A stretch of DNA of 64,000 nt, taken from contig NC_089446.1 in NCBI RefSeq assembly GCF_026210795.1, positions 248,001-312,000 of the forward strand, given 5' to 3'. The DNA comes from Rhizophagus irregularis. Taxonomy: Eukaryota > Glomeromycota > Glomeromycetes > Glomerales > Glomeraceae. Each line of letters starts with the position of its first letter. The first letter of the stretch is position 1. Shown piece by piece: positions 48,978 to 59,955 of the stretch. The position numbers and the translations under genes are program-made. Under the pieces are notes generated by a model. The model worked only from the letters and a program-made list of their open reading frames with translations. It did not search any database and was not told where the DNA came from.

Positions 48978-50330
48978 CATTAGTTATTAAATTTTAATAA
49001 TGCAATATTAATATTTGGGATACTAACGGTCGATTCAGTTTAGTTATGATTAGCAATCTACAGATCTGATTAATACAATACGAGAAATATGAAATAAACT
49101 GTCTGTACAAATGGACTATTCAGTTGATTATATAATCGCAATGTTAATACACAAAAAAAAGAAAGAAATTGAATAATAAAACAAATAATTGTTCATGATG
49201 TACCAGCATTTTTTATCAATTAACTAGATTGTAAATTTAGAAAAAATACTGGTATAAAAAAAAATGAATTTACGTATAAATTACCATAAAAAGTAAGATT
49301 TGAATCTAAATAATTGATAATTTACAAAATTTATTATTATTTGAATCCTTTTTTTAGACATCTTCAATTTAAGCGGATATATTTTTTTTTAAAAATATAA
49401 AACAAATTAACATATAATAATAAAAGCAATATATTTCTTCGACGGATGATTTGTCTGTCTATTATTATGAATACATCTATTATTATGAATACATAATAAG
49501 TTTTTTCAGACGATTTTGATATCCGAAAGGTTTATTAATAGGAAGACGTTGAATACTCAATTTTATATAAAAAAAATATATATATAATTTAAAAATGCTA
49601 AAAACAAAAACCAGAAGAATAATTTTTTTGTAAAATGTTATTAAAAAACATTTTATTTAAATAAGGTAAATTTTTAGTAGAAGTAAATTAATTTCAGTTT
49701 GATAAAAACTTTTGTTTAAAAAGTCTATCTTACGGTTAAATTCTCAATGATTAATCGCATATGGTTAAGATAATTTCTATAACATTTTACGCAAATTTTT
49801 GCCCAAAAATCTATGATTAAAGTCTAACTTGGTTGGATTTGTATTATTTATTTCATGGGTAATTTCCTGGAGCGTGTCACTCATTAAATACTGTATTAAC
49901 TATTTTAAACTTAACTATTTTAAACTAAAATTAGTAATTTCCCGGCTATCTATATGAGGCCGGACAATAAGTAAATGAAGATTCCCGGTCATTTATACTC
50001 AGCTAATCACTCGCAATTTTGTATGAATGTATGAAGGTGATCATGAGTGACACTTAGTGCGACAAGGGATTGGGATAATTATTTTCTACATAGAATCTAA
50101 CGTACAATCATCATTATTCTGTCATATGTAAGGGCAATTATTCTATATAGAATGCTAATCTACGCATAGTACAAATAATGAATCGTGTGTTACTTCTACT
50201 ACGTTTTTATTTCATATAAAATTTTCAAAAGTTCATATTATTTGTTACTTAAATCAAATTTTTCATTGTAAATTTCTAGTGAGTTGCTTTTGGAAACGTG
50301 GTATTGACAAATGATGACGTAATGGCCGCA
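48978..50330. other. Non-coding AT-rich interval
   Basis: No supported gene. A short direct repeat CTATTATTATGAATACAT occurs twice near 49456-49492. Otherwise I see only scattered poly-A/T and TA runs. Confidence 0.5.
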
Positions 50331-50338
50331 GCGCAATC

Positions 50339-50410
50339 ATATAAATAGTCTAAGTGATTAGATCACGAAAAATAAGTGCCTCAGGTCCTAGGTTCGATTC
50401 CTAAGGTAAG
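50339..50410 (+). other. tRNA-like pol III promoter pair (A box, B box)
   Basis: TAGTCTAAGTG at 50346 fits the A-box consensus and GGTTCGATTCC at 50391 fits the B box exactly, 45 nt apart as in a tRNA. A D-arm GTCT/AGAT pairs. The acceptor stem and anticodon stem do not pair convincingly and no Thr/Leu-like anticodon loop can be defended. It is best read as a tRNA-derived SINE head or a tRNA pseudogene, perhaps from a Leu/Ser type. Confidence 0.4.
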
Positions 50411-51559
50411 TATAAGTTTATATATATTAAATATTATTAAAACAGAAACACGTGACTTTCTAATTAACGAGATGTTTTTCTATCACTACTTCTGAAGAAA
50501 ATCATTTCAAAAAATTAGACTTCAAATGGGCAAATATTAGTGAAATGTTAAAAAGTTTCATAATTTTATAATTTTTTTTATGATATAAAATTTTAAAAAC
50601 ACCGCTATTTAGTTGTGGTACTTTTTAGACAGAACTCTTTCTTTTTATTTCGTTCATAGAGAAAACAACAAAATATTTGTATAGGAAAAGTATGAAGGCA
50701 AAGCGTGTCAGGAAATAATTATTCCTACAATTTTATATTAACTTATTTTTAAGACAAAAAATATATATTGTATGTAGTAAAGTTTAAAAGATCTTGAAAA
50801 AATATTGTATTGTAATAAAGAAAACTCTTTATAGGACCTTTGATTAGAGAGAACCATTGAAAAATGGTCGTGTAAAATTTGTATCAAAAATTTGCGAAAA
50901 GAGTCCCTATTTCGAAACACTTTTTTATGTACTATATGAAATCATTTAAAATAAAAATCATGTGATTTTTCCTGACCAGCGAAATTTTGCCAAATTTTTA
51001 TTAATACATGCAAAAATAAATACCCTAAGGGTTCAGGACGTAGCTCATATCGTAGTACACGACGAATTTTCTATGCTACATACTTATTTTTTCAAACGAT
51101 ATTCCTCTATTTTAGCCTTTTTTTTTTTAAGTTGTGTAATGCGTCAGTTCTTTTAAACGTTATTTTTCCAGTGTTGCAATCACACAAATCACACAAAGCA
51201 CATTAGTTAAATATGGTCAATTGTACTACCAAAAAATTACGTAACAATAATCACAATCTAGTGTGTAATGATAAAACCGTATTATTCAAGATCAATCAAT
51301 TGATGTGACAAATGTGACTCATCACTCATATTTATAAATATTACTCATTCTATCTACAATACATGAATCTATTAATTCACGTACTGATATATATACTCTA
51401 ACTCTCAAACTCTCATAAAAACTACTAAATCCTTTTTTCTCCAAACTAAAATTTACGAATTTCAGCAATATATAGAAATATTTTATCATGCTTTTTTCGA
51501 AAAAAAATGGCTCAAAAAAAGCCCGCTCTTTTTAAAGCAATGTAAAGTTTATATAAGAG

Positions 51560-52410
51560 GAATTACACGAGCAAGAAAAAAAATTACTAAAAAAACTGTT
51601 AGAAGATGAACTGAAAGAAAAACAAAGAAAAGTAGAGAAAGTTTTTTTGAAGGTAGGTTGTATTGGGTGGTATCCTCCAGTCCCTATTCAGCTTTTGCAA
51701 CCCCGTTTACGTACTATACAACATTCTGGACAACACACACTTTCAACACCGGGCACTTTCACTGACTTTTGAGAAGTTTTTGTAGATAAGCCACTTAAAG
51801 AACTTGATAAGCAAATATCAAGATTGAATTGCAAAATTAAGATCTGTTGTGTTACGAAAGATTAACGAAAGGAGTCAAGAGTTCAAGAATTGGGGTGAAG
51901 TAGCAGAAATACTTAGCCTGGAGACGGATAATAAAGTTTTATACGAAGAGACTGGTAATGAACAAATATGTACAAAACTATTAGTCAATGGTTTAAAAGA
52001 CTTTGACTTGACAATATCAGATCTTGATCAACTGCTGCTCATGTATGATGAAAGTATTTCCGAATTTCACAATAAAAAAACAACTCTCAAAAATCTGCCA
52101 TATGCTCAAAGTAGAGTTGGCCCAGACAACCTTTCCAAACCAAAAAATGTAACTACGAAGAAAACAAGCCTAAAGGTAGGTTGTATTGGGTGGTATCCTC
52201 CAGTCCCTATTCAGCTTTTGCGACCCCGTTTACATGATTATACAACATTCTGGACAACATTCGCTTTCAACACCGGGAATTTTTACTGACTTTTGAGAAG
52301 TTTTTTGTAGATAAGCCACTTAAAGAACTCGAAAGGCAAGATGAAACCGAAAAACGTAACTCCAAAGAAGAATTTGCAGATAACGAGCTGAAGGACGTAA
52401 CACTGAAGTA
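51560..52410 (+). pseudogene. Degenerate coiled-coil gene with two near-identical intron-like inserts
   Basis: Coding fragments: KKLLEDELKEKQRKVEKVF before 51651, the open frame 51849-52170 (RKINERSQEFKNWGEVAEIL and onward), and FVDKPLKELERQDETEKRN to a stop near 52411. Each fragment is interrupted by a block starting GTAGGTTGTATTGGGTGG (51651 and 52174) and ending ACTTTTGAGAAG. Removing the second block as an intron ending at GAGAAG keeps the frame. The first block has lost one T and a further stop follows, so the gene is broken. The sequence after each block (AAGCCACTTAAAGAACT) is also duplicated, so a segmental duplication of an exon-intron unit is possible. Protein family not recognised. 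Confidence 0.45.
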
Positions 52411-52469
52411 GCCTATATAATCATTTTATCATTTTACCATTCTTTTATTGTTTTTATTTTGTAAAATAG

Positions 52470-52668
52470 ATTCAACTTTGATGTGAATATTGTAAAATTC
52501 ATATGTAAGTGCCGGTCATCTTATTGAATCTCAGATTGGTATTGTCCAGAATGTGGTTACTGCAAATGTTGTAAAAAGAGGTTTAGTAATAAAAAATCTG
52601 GGCCTCATATATTTTATAAAGGCAGATTAGTTAATATTAGCAAAAAAAAGAATACCACAGTAACGTAA
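52470..52668 (+). pseudogene. Cys-rich zinc-finger-like fragment
   Basis: One frame reads ICKCRSSY, a TGA stop, then ISDWYCPECGYCKCCKKRFS and SGPHIFYKGRLVNISKKK to a TAA. The Cys spacing (CX2CX2CXCC) suggests a compact zinc-binding module. The in-frame stop and absence of an upstream start indicate a remnant, possibly the 3' end of the broken gene upstream. Confidence 0.35.
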
Positions 52669-53614
52669 CATGACTGAATATTATGATCATTCTATCATTT
52701 TTTCGTAATGAACTCCAAAGTTTATTTATTATAGCGACTAACTTCATACATAGTCTAACTCTAAATTTATTTAATTTATTCAGTACAACGTTTAAAATTT
52801 CTGTTATTATTATTTGACTTATGTAAAAATAATCTGTATTTTGACGTATTTGACATTAATAATAAAAAAAATTAACGTGAATAAGAACGTGCGTCCAATC
52901 ATATAATAACGTGAAAATTTTTTGCAAAATGTATATAAATATTAAATATCATCTAAATAAATATACTGATTGAAATTTCTGATAATTGGTGAAACTTTAA
53001 GAGTATCTCAAAAGGATTGTTGAAATATTTTGATGAAAATAAAATTGAATAAAATAACAGATTAGGTTGTTATATGAATCTTTATTATCATTATTTTTAT
53101 TGAAATTATGTCTTTAAACGTTCAGATTAGCAAAGAACAAATACAATTTGAATTTACATTTAACAAAGAGATTTTAATTTTCATCGTTACGCGAAATTGA
53201 TCAACGGCGCAACGCGCACAACTATTAATGTTAACACAATAAGTAATATTTTTTCATCCACCCATCTACTTTGATATTCGAATAATTATTTTGATTTTGT
53301 TAAATTACGAAGGTAAAATTGTTTCTTTTATTTTTTTATTTATACTTGCAATAACTAATTTCATTATAATCATAGAATTGATAAATCATGATTAACAATG
53401 ACTATGTCTCATTAATTCGGCTCAGGTTTTCACCATTTTAAATTCAGTTACAATGGCGTATTCTCCACTTTGTGGAACACGAGTCACTCCATAAATCCTA
53501 GCGGTAATTAGTGTGTCCACTTTGAAAGAATTTCAACCTTTAGATTAAAAAATGATGCTATTCATCTCACGCAAAAACTCTGTGTTGACATGAGTCGCAT
53601 TTCGAAATTTCTTT

Positions 53615-55446
53615 CCCTATAAAAAAGAAATGTCCAGAAATTGTATCTAAAAATGTCCGGGTGCATCCAGAAAATGTCCGGAAATTGTCCAGATATTGCA
53701 GGATTTAGGACGAAAACCAATTTTCTGAATGTTTGATTGTCCGGAATTTATCTAGAAAAATGTCCAAAATTTTTGATCATCTGGAATTTGCCCAAAAAAA
53801 ATGTCCAGATTTTTTTGAATGTACAGAATATGTCTGGAAAATGTCCAAGAAATTTTGAACATCCGGAATTTGATATTTTTGATCGTCCGGAATTCGTCTA
53901 TAAAATATCCAGAATTTTTTTGATCATCCACCATATTTAACGAGAATGTAGTGTATATAACTGACAGTTACAGCAAAATATCTCACAACTTTTTCCTCTA
54001 CTATATTCAATAATTAATGGTTGAACAATAAAAAAATTAATTTTATAGAATTACTGTACCACGTGCAGTTGATTTTTTCGCTTTACATAAATATTTAATT
54101 TTATTAAGATCAAAATTCAAATGATCGTCACTGATATCACGTGATTACATTTTTTGTTTATTTGTTTATTGTTTACGTGATAGCTGTAAAAAAAATCTTT
54201 TCCCCCTTTTTTCCCTTTTTTTTTCAAAAGTACAAACTAACACATAATAAACTCTTTTAACTCAGTTTTTATTACTTGTTCTTGTAAAGTTATAATATTT
54301 TATATAATATATAGTACCTTCCCTATAAAAAAGGAATGTTCAGAAAACATACATAAAATAAACATAAAATGTACATTATACATAAAATGTCTATAGAATG
54401 TCCATAAAATATATAGGATATATGCAAAGAGGACTCATATACTTTTTTGTACATTTTATATACAGTGAGCCCATTTTGTATATTTTTTATATATTTTATG
54501 GACATTCTATAGACATTTTATGTATATTGTATATTTTACGTATATATTCTAAACATTCCTTTTTTATAGGGCTTAATTTCTTCTTTTTACTTTTGTATTT
54601 TTATTTTCTAGTTTTGAAGCGTAATTTCACGCATAATCTCACCACTTTGGCCAAACGAAGCTATCTTTTATGAAGCAAAGTTGTCCAGCAATGTTAAATT
54701 ATACTTATTTCATATGCATAGGTATGATAATTATAGAGGAAATCATGATTTTTTATAATAGTACTGGTTTTCAAAATTTTCGTTTTTCTGTTTTAAACTT
54801 CAGAGCGTAATTTCACCACTTTCACCAAATGAAATTACCCTTTTATGCTTAAGTAAAGTTGTTCAATGAGGTCGAAATTACTTGTAATTTAGATTTTCAT
54901 AAGTGTAGGTACAATATTCATAGAGTAAGTTGCTTGCATTTTTTAATTGAATACTAATTTTTAAATTTTACTTTTCTATTTTCCAACTTTAGAACGTAAG
55001 TTCATCACTTTTTCAAATGAAACTACTCTTTTATGCTTAAGTAAAATTATTCAGCAAGGTTAAAATTACTTGTATCTTAATTTTAATGAAAGTAGATTAT
55101 AATATTAGTGGAGGCATATCGTATTAATTGATTAATTTATAATAAAGTTATTTTTTTTATAATATAATAAATAGTCTATGATTTTTATTGTTATGCTTTT
55201 AATTTGAATAAATAAATAATACTGCTAAAAAAACTATAAAGTAAATCATATAAGCAAATTACTTATTTATGAATAATCAAAATTTGGACAAATGACGGAC
55301 AAATATATGGCAAAAACCGGACGAATTCCTTATTTATGAATGTCCGGAATATTGCAATATTCCGGATGTTTATAGATCCTGGTTTTGTCCGGAAAATATA
55401 GGCGGACGATTTTTGAACAAAAACTGGACATTTTTTTTTTATAGGG
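53615..55446. mobile_element. 1.83-kb non-autonomous CCCTATA-type DNA transposon
   Basis: Ends CCCTATAAAAAAGAAATGTCCAG and its inverted partner CTGGACATTTTTTTTTTATAGGG, flanked by TTT on both sides (53612-53614 and 55447-55449). Subterminal zones are filled with repeated GTCCGGAATT/TGTCCAGA motifs in both orientations, about 44 bp apart on the left. There is no transposase. The insertion cuts a kinase reading frame that rejoins when the element is removed. The ends resemble those of the 13.9-kb element (CCCTAT(A/G)AAAAAAG) and the duplication length is the same, so it may be mobilised by the same transposase family. It contains a nested smaller relative. Confidence 0.72.
54321..54571. mobile_element. 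251-bp hairpin MITE nested in the 1.83-kb element
   Basis: Ends CCCTATAAAAAAGGAATGTT and inverse, flanked by CTT on both sides (54318-54320 and 54572-54574). The arms are long: ACATAAAATGTCTATAGAATG and further inward sequence recur inverted near 54484-54533, so most of the element can fold into one hairpin. No coding capacity. Confidence 0.78.
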
Positions 55447-55559
55447 TTTATTGCCGCTTCCTTTTCAGTTATTTTCCCGTTTCCATCCAGATTTGTTAAA
55501 ATTCCTGCCAGTAAAAGACTTCTTACCATTGAAGATTGGAACATAGCTGAAATTTATGT

Positions 55560-56880
55560 TTAATAATAGAAATTTGAAGTGTTGTAATAATTCTAATGCA
55601 TTTAACATTTCGAAAGTTAAATTTTTTAATGAAAACTTTGGTTTAAAACAGTAAAGGATATTTTTTAAGAAAAAATCATGTATAAATTAACTGAATTGAA
55701 AAAGTTCTATTAACATTATTAACATGATGTGACTGAAATAATCGAAATATGGTATTTCATATATTTAGTTTTTCAAAATAAATGTTCATTTTATATCATT
55801 AACGTTGATGTGTCCGTTATCTAGGATGAAGCTTTATAATACTGGTTGCATTTTGACTGCTGGACTCATTAAAAACTTATTTTGAGACCAAGATATTTTA
55901 GATTATGTAAAAAATTATTTTCAATTAATAAATAGCTTTTTTAATGGATGATTTATCTGTTTATTATTATGGATACATCACATAAATTTCCATATTATGA
56001 GAATATTAATGTTTGATAACCAGAAGAATTTCATAGTTTTGTTTAATAGATGTCATTGAATAATTAAAGTCTTAAATTATTACGTCAATATCATTAAAAA
56101 TATTTTATTCAAAAAAAAATAAATTTTTAATAGAAAAAGAATAAAAATCTATTTTTTGTTTGAAGATTCTATGCTTTTAGGTTCAAATTCTTAAATTCTT
56201 CTCCGATTAATAGGAAGTTGAAGATAATAACAATTCCGAATTTGCAAGTGGAAACCATCCACTTTGACTAGTGAATATCTTGTCTTAAAAATATAATTTA
56301 TTAAAAAAATAGAGAATATTTTTGCAGGCTATAAAATAAAAGTCAATAAAATAAATTAAATACAATCAGTTATTAAAATGAGTATAAAAATTTTATTAAT
56401 TTTATACATTGAAAATGGTTTTATATACTTACATCATTATTTTGATAATTCATATCTAATAATTGTAAAAGTTATTAAAAATAAGATTTATTTAAATTAC
56501 AAACTAAAAAAAAATTGTAAAATATTTAATACTCTAGTCTAAGTGTTTAAATAAGTCTAAGTAAAATAAAAAATATATATATAAATATTTAATACTTGGA
56601 TAAGCTATGAAAAAAAGGGATTATTTAAACTAAGAAATTTGTAAATATTTTATTACTCTAACCTTAGTGTTTAAATAAATCTAAAAAGAATAAAAAATAA
56701 TTTCTGTTGAATGTAAGATATCAAATATCACTTAAAAAATTATAAATCTTTTTTGAAACACAAATAATTAGTTAATCTACATTTGTTTTAATATCTAAAT
56801 AATTTAAATACAGTAATTAAAATTAATTACATAAATTTCAAAATTATTATTTGTTTTTTTTTTTGTATACATACCTAATG
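55560..56880. other. Non-coding AT-rich interval
   Basis: 3' flank of the minus-strand kinase. A weak duplication involves ATATTTAATACT...AAGTGTTTAAATAA.TCTAA near 56520 and 56645. No supported gene. Confidence 0.5.
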
Positions 56881-56890
56881 ACTTCATATC

Positions 56891-58045
56891 TTAAATTATA
56901 CATTCATTCAAATTTTCACTTTCAAGAATATCATTCAATTCTTTACTACTAAAATCAAGTAAGCGACTTGTATAGCATGCTTGTGGATGAGATTCAATAA
57001 CAATATTGTTATTCTGCTCAATTGGTGCATTTATAAATTCCATAATATTGCATTTTAGTTCTTTATTAATATCTTTAATATTTTTAATTTTCTTTCCTTT
57101 AGGATAATATATCCATTTTTCAATAATATCTAACACTTCATTAGCAGATGGCCTTTTTGATGGATCCTCATCCCAACATTTTTTCATTAAATCTACATAA
57201 CATTGTGGAGTATTTTTAATAATTCCAGGGCGTTCACCTTTACAAATACTTATACTAAGGTGAAGATCATGTTGTATATTATTAAATGGTGGTATCCCAG
57301 ACGTAAATTCCCACATAATCATAGAAAAACTATATATATCACTAGCTAGAGTATAAGAATTACCTCTTAAAACTTCAGGTGCCATAAATGGTATAACACC
57401 ATAAATATCATATTTTTTCAAAAATGATTTTATAGGTCGACATAATCCTAAATCACTAATGTAAAAGTTATTCTCATTATGATTTAAAATATTGCCATCA
57501 TGAAAATCACAATGAATAAGATTTTCTCTATGTATATTATTAAGTCCAGAAATAATTTCATATAACATATATAATTTTTGATTCCAATTATTTTTGATTA
57601 TTCTTGTTAAGTTTACTCTTAAATTACCATTGTTTGCATAATACATTACTACCATATATTTCAAAGTATCTGGATTTTTTGTAAACCCATAAAAATAAAT
57701 AATATTACTTGAACTTAAACAGTTTCTATGATATTCCCACTATAAAAAAAATAATATTATATTAGTATAAATATATAAGTTATAATTTAAATTAAAAAAA
57801 AATAAATAATATATTATCATCATACTTCATTTAAAAATTCATTTGAATTTTCACTTAATTTTTTGTGACATTTAAGAATTACTTCAATATATGTATAATT
57901 ATCAAATAACCAGGTAGCTTTATATATAATACCAAATCCTCCTTTATCAAGATATTCAATATTTTTAAGTTTATCATAAGGAATCCATTTTAATCCATTT
58001 TCAAAAATAAAATTATCCATAATTGCATTTCCACTTTTTCCAAAT
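56891..58045 (-). CDS. TKL-like protein kinase downstream of a micro-exon ladder
   Basis: Exons on the minus strand: 58045-57826 and 57739-56891, joined in phase 0 (GTATGA donor, TAG acceptor). From the ATG at 58020 the product is 347 residues. Motifs: DKGGFGIIYKATW, EVILKCHKK, hinge VVMYYANNGNLR, catalytic loop HCDFHDGNIL (Arg of HRD is Cys), ISDLGLC in place of DFG, APEVLRGNSYTLASDIYSF, MKKCWDEDPSKRPSA, and tail SHPQACYTSRLLDFSSKELN. The exon begins 25 nt before that ATG after a TAG acceptor and reads FGKSGNAIMDNF, matching the SGN..(I/M)D.FI segment usual before this kinase domain. The true start is therefore probably upstream and reached through the splice-site array described next. Essential Asp and Lys are present. 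Confidence 0.8.
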
Positions 58046-59843
58046 CTATAAATTTAAATAATTAAAATTATATTGAAGTTTATATTAAAGTTACAAGATT
58101 AAAATCAACACTTACTCTAAAAATTAAATAGAAATTTAGTATGATATTTGTTTTTAGTATTTGTACAAATATATATAATAATAAGTAATAACCATATATT
58201 ATACAACTTACCAACTAAAATAACAGAAATTTTAAATGAAAGAATTCAATTAACAGTAAAATATATAACAATAGAAATAACAAATAACTTACAGGCTATA
58301 TTATTAAATAATAAAGAATTTAAATATTATATTAAAAATAATAATAGAATTAAATAAATAACTTCAGTCATAACTTACCAACTAAATAAAATTACAAATT
58401 TTAAATAAAGTAATTAGTTAGTTTAAATTATATGCAAATATTATGTAAATAAGTAATAATAGAATTAAATAAATAACTTATAACTTACAATCTATATAAA
58501 TAAAAAATTTAGTTAGTTTAAATTATATGCAATTATTATACAAATAAGTAATAATAGAATTAAATAAAAACTTATAACTTACCAACTAAATAAAATTTTT
58601 AATTTAGTCAGTTTAAATTATATGTAAATATTATACAAATGAGTAATAATAGAATTAAATAAATGACTTATAACTTACAATCTATTTAAATAAAGAATTT
58701 AGTTAAATGCAAATATTATATAAATAAATAATAATAGAATTAAATAAATAACTTACTTCCTATATTATTAATTAATTTTTTAAATAAAGAATTTAGTAAG
58801 TTTAAATTATATGTAAATATTATAACAATAAGTAATATAGAATTAAATAAATAACTTATAACTTACCATCTATTTAAATAAGAATTTAGTTAATTTAAAT
58901 TATATGTAAATATTATATAAATGAATAAAATAAATAACTGATAACTTACCAACTACAAATTTTAAATAAATAATTTAGTTAATTTAAATTTTATGTAAAT
59001 ACTATATAAATAAGTAACAATAGATTTAAATAAATAACCTACGATCTATATTATTAGATAATATTTTAAATAAAAAATTCTGTTAGTTTAAATTATAGCT
59101 CAGAGCAACAAGCTTGCAGCAGCGATTATGTAAATATTATATAAATAAGTAATAATAAATAACTTACTCTCTATATTATTAGATAATTTTTTAAATAAAG
59201 AATTAAGTTAGTTTAAATTATATGTAAAAATTATATAACTACTAAGTGATAATAGAATTAAATAAATAACTTACTCCCTTTATTATTAATAATTTTTTAA
59301 ATAAAGAATTTAGTTAGCTTAAATTATATGTAAATATTATATAAATAAGTAATAATAGAATTGAATACATGACTTATAACTTACCAGCTAAATAGAATTG
59401 CAAATAATTTTTAAATAAAGAATTTATTTAGTTTAAATATTATATAAATAAGTATCAATAGAATTAATTAAATAACTTATAACTTACCATCTATTTAAAT
59501 AAAGAATTTGGTTAGTTTAAATTATATGTAAATATTATATAAATAAGTAATAATAGAATTGAATGTATAAATTATTTATAACTTACAATCTATTTAAATA
59601 ATGAATTTAGTTAGTTTAAATTATATAAATTATACGCAAATATTATACAAATAAGTAATAATAGAATTAAATAAATAACTTATGACTTACCAACTAAATA
59701 AAATTACAAATATTAGATAAAAAAATTTTGTTAGTATAAAGTAAAAATTAGTAATAATAAAATTAATTAAATAACTTACGGCCTATATTATTAGATAGTT
59801 TTTTAAAATAAATAATTTTGTTAGTTTAAATTATAGCCAGATC

Positions 59844-59955
59844 CAGTGTTGGGAATTTGTTCAATTGGACATTTAGACATCCAATTGGATATATGTCCAA
59901 TTGTCCAATTGAATGTCCAATGATCAATTAAATCAATTGGACATTGCCCAATAAG
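59844..59955. mobile_element. Small palindromic insertion in the array
   Basis: CAGTGTTGGGAATTTG start and inverted TTGCCCAA end, with six or more (T)CCAATTG(G) palindromic motifs between. It replaces normal unit sequence within one intron unit, close to a second, shorter foreign patch also seen at 59097-59125. It resembles a hAT-like MITE end; no target duplication could be fixed. Confidence 0.4.

Larger units (their letters stand above)
53425..55550 (-). pseudogene. Kinase N-lobe pseudogene split by a transposon
   Basis: On the minus strand, SSMVRSLLLAGILTNLDG and GKITEKEAAI lie upstream of the element (55545-55447). ATHVNTEFLREMNS and then ARIYGVTRVPQSGEYAIVTEF lie downstream (53614-53425). 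Counting the TTT/AAA duplication once, the two halves join in frame as EAAIKKFRNATHVNTEF, a VAIK-type lysine strand followed by the alpha-C region. Stops after NSIIF and a missing C-lobe show it was already decayed or decayed afterwards. An AG acceptor precedes the upstream part near 55549. Confidence 0.55.

Noticed and set aside
51020-51090. tRNA-like stretch around GTAGCTCATATCG
   Set aside because: No B box and no acceptor stem; only a partial A-box resemblance.
53737-53934. Overlapping frames on both strands within the 1.83-kb element
   Set aside because: They arise from GTCCGGAATT subterminal repeats, not from a protein-coding gene.
55447-55545. EF-hand reading of NLDGNGKITEKE
   Set aside because: It resembles a calcium loop, but removal of the transposon shows it continues into a kinase VAIK strand, so the likeness is probably accidental.
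58148-58357. 69-codon plus-strand frame near the start of the array
   Set aside because: It lies antisense to the first array introns, has no homology or motif, and is compatible with chance in AT-rich repeats.
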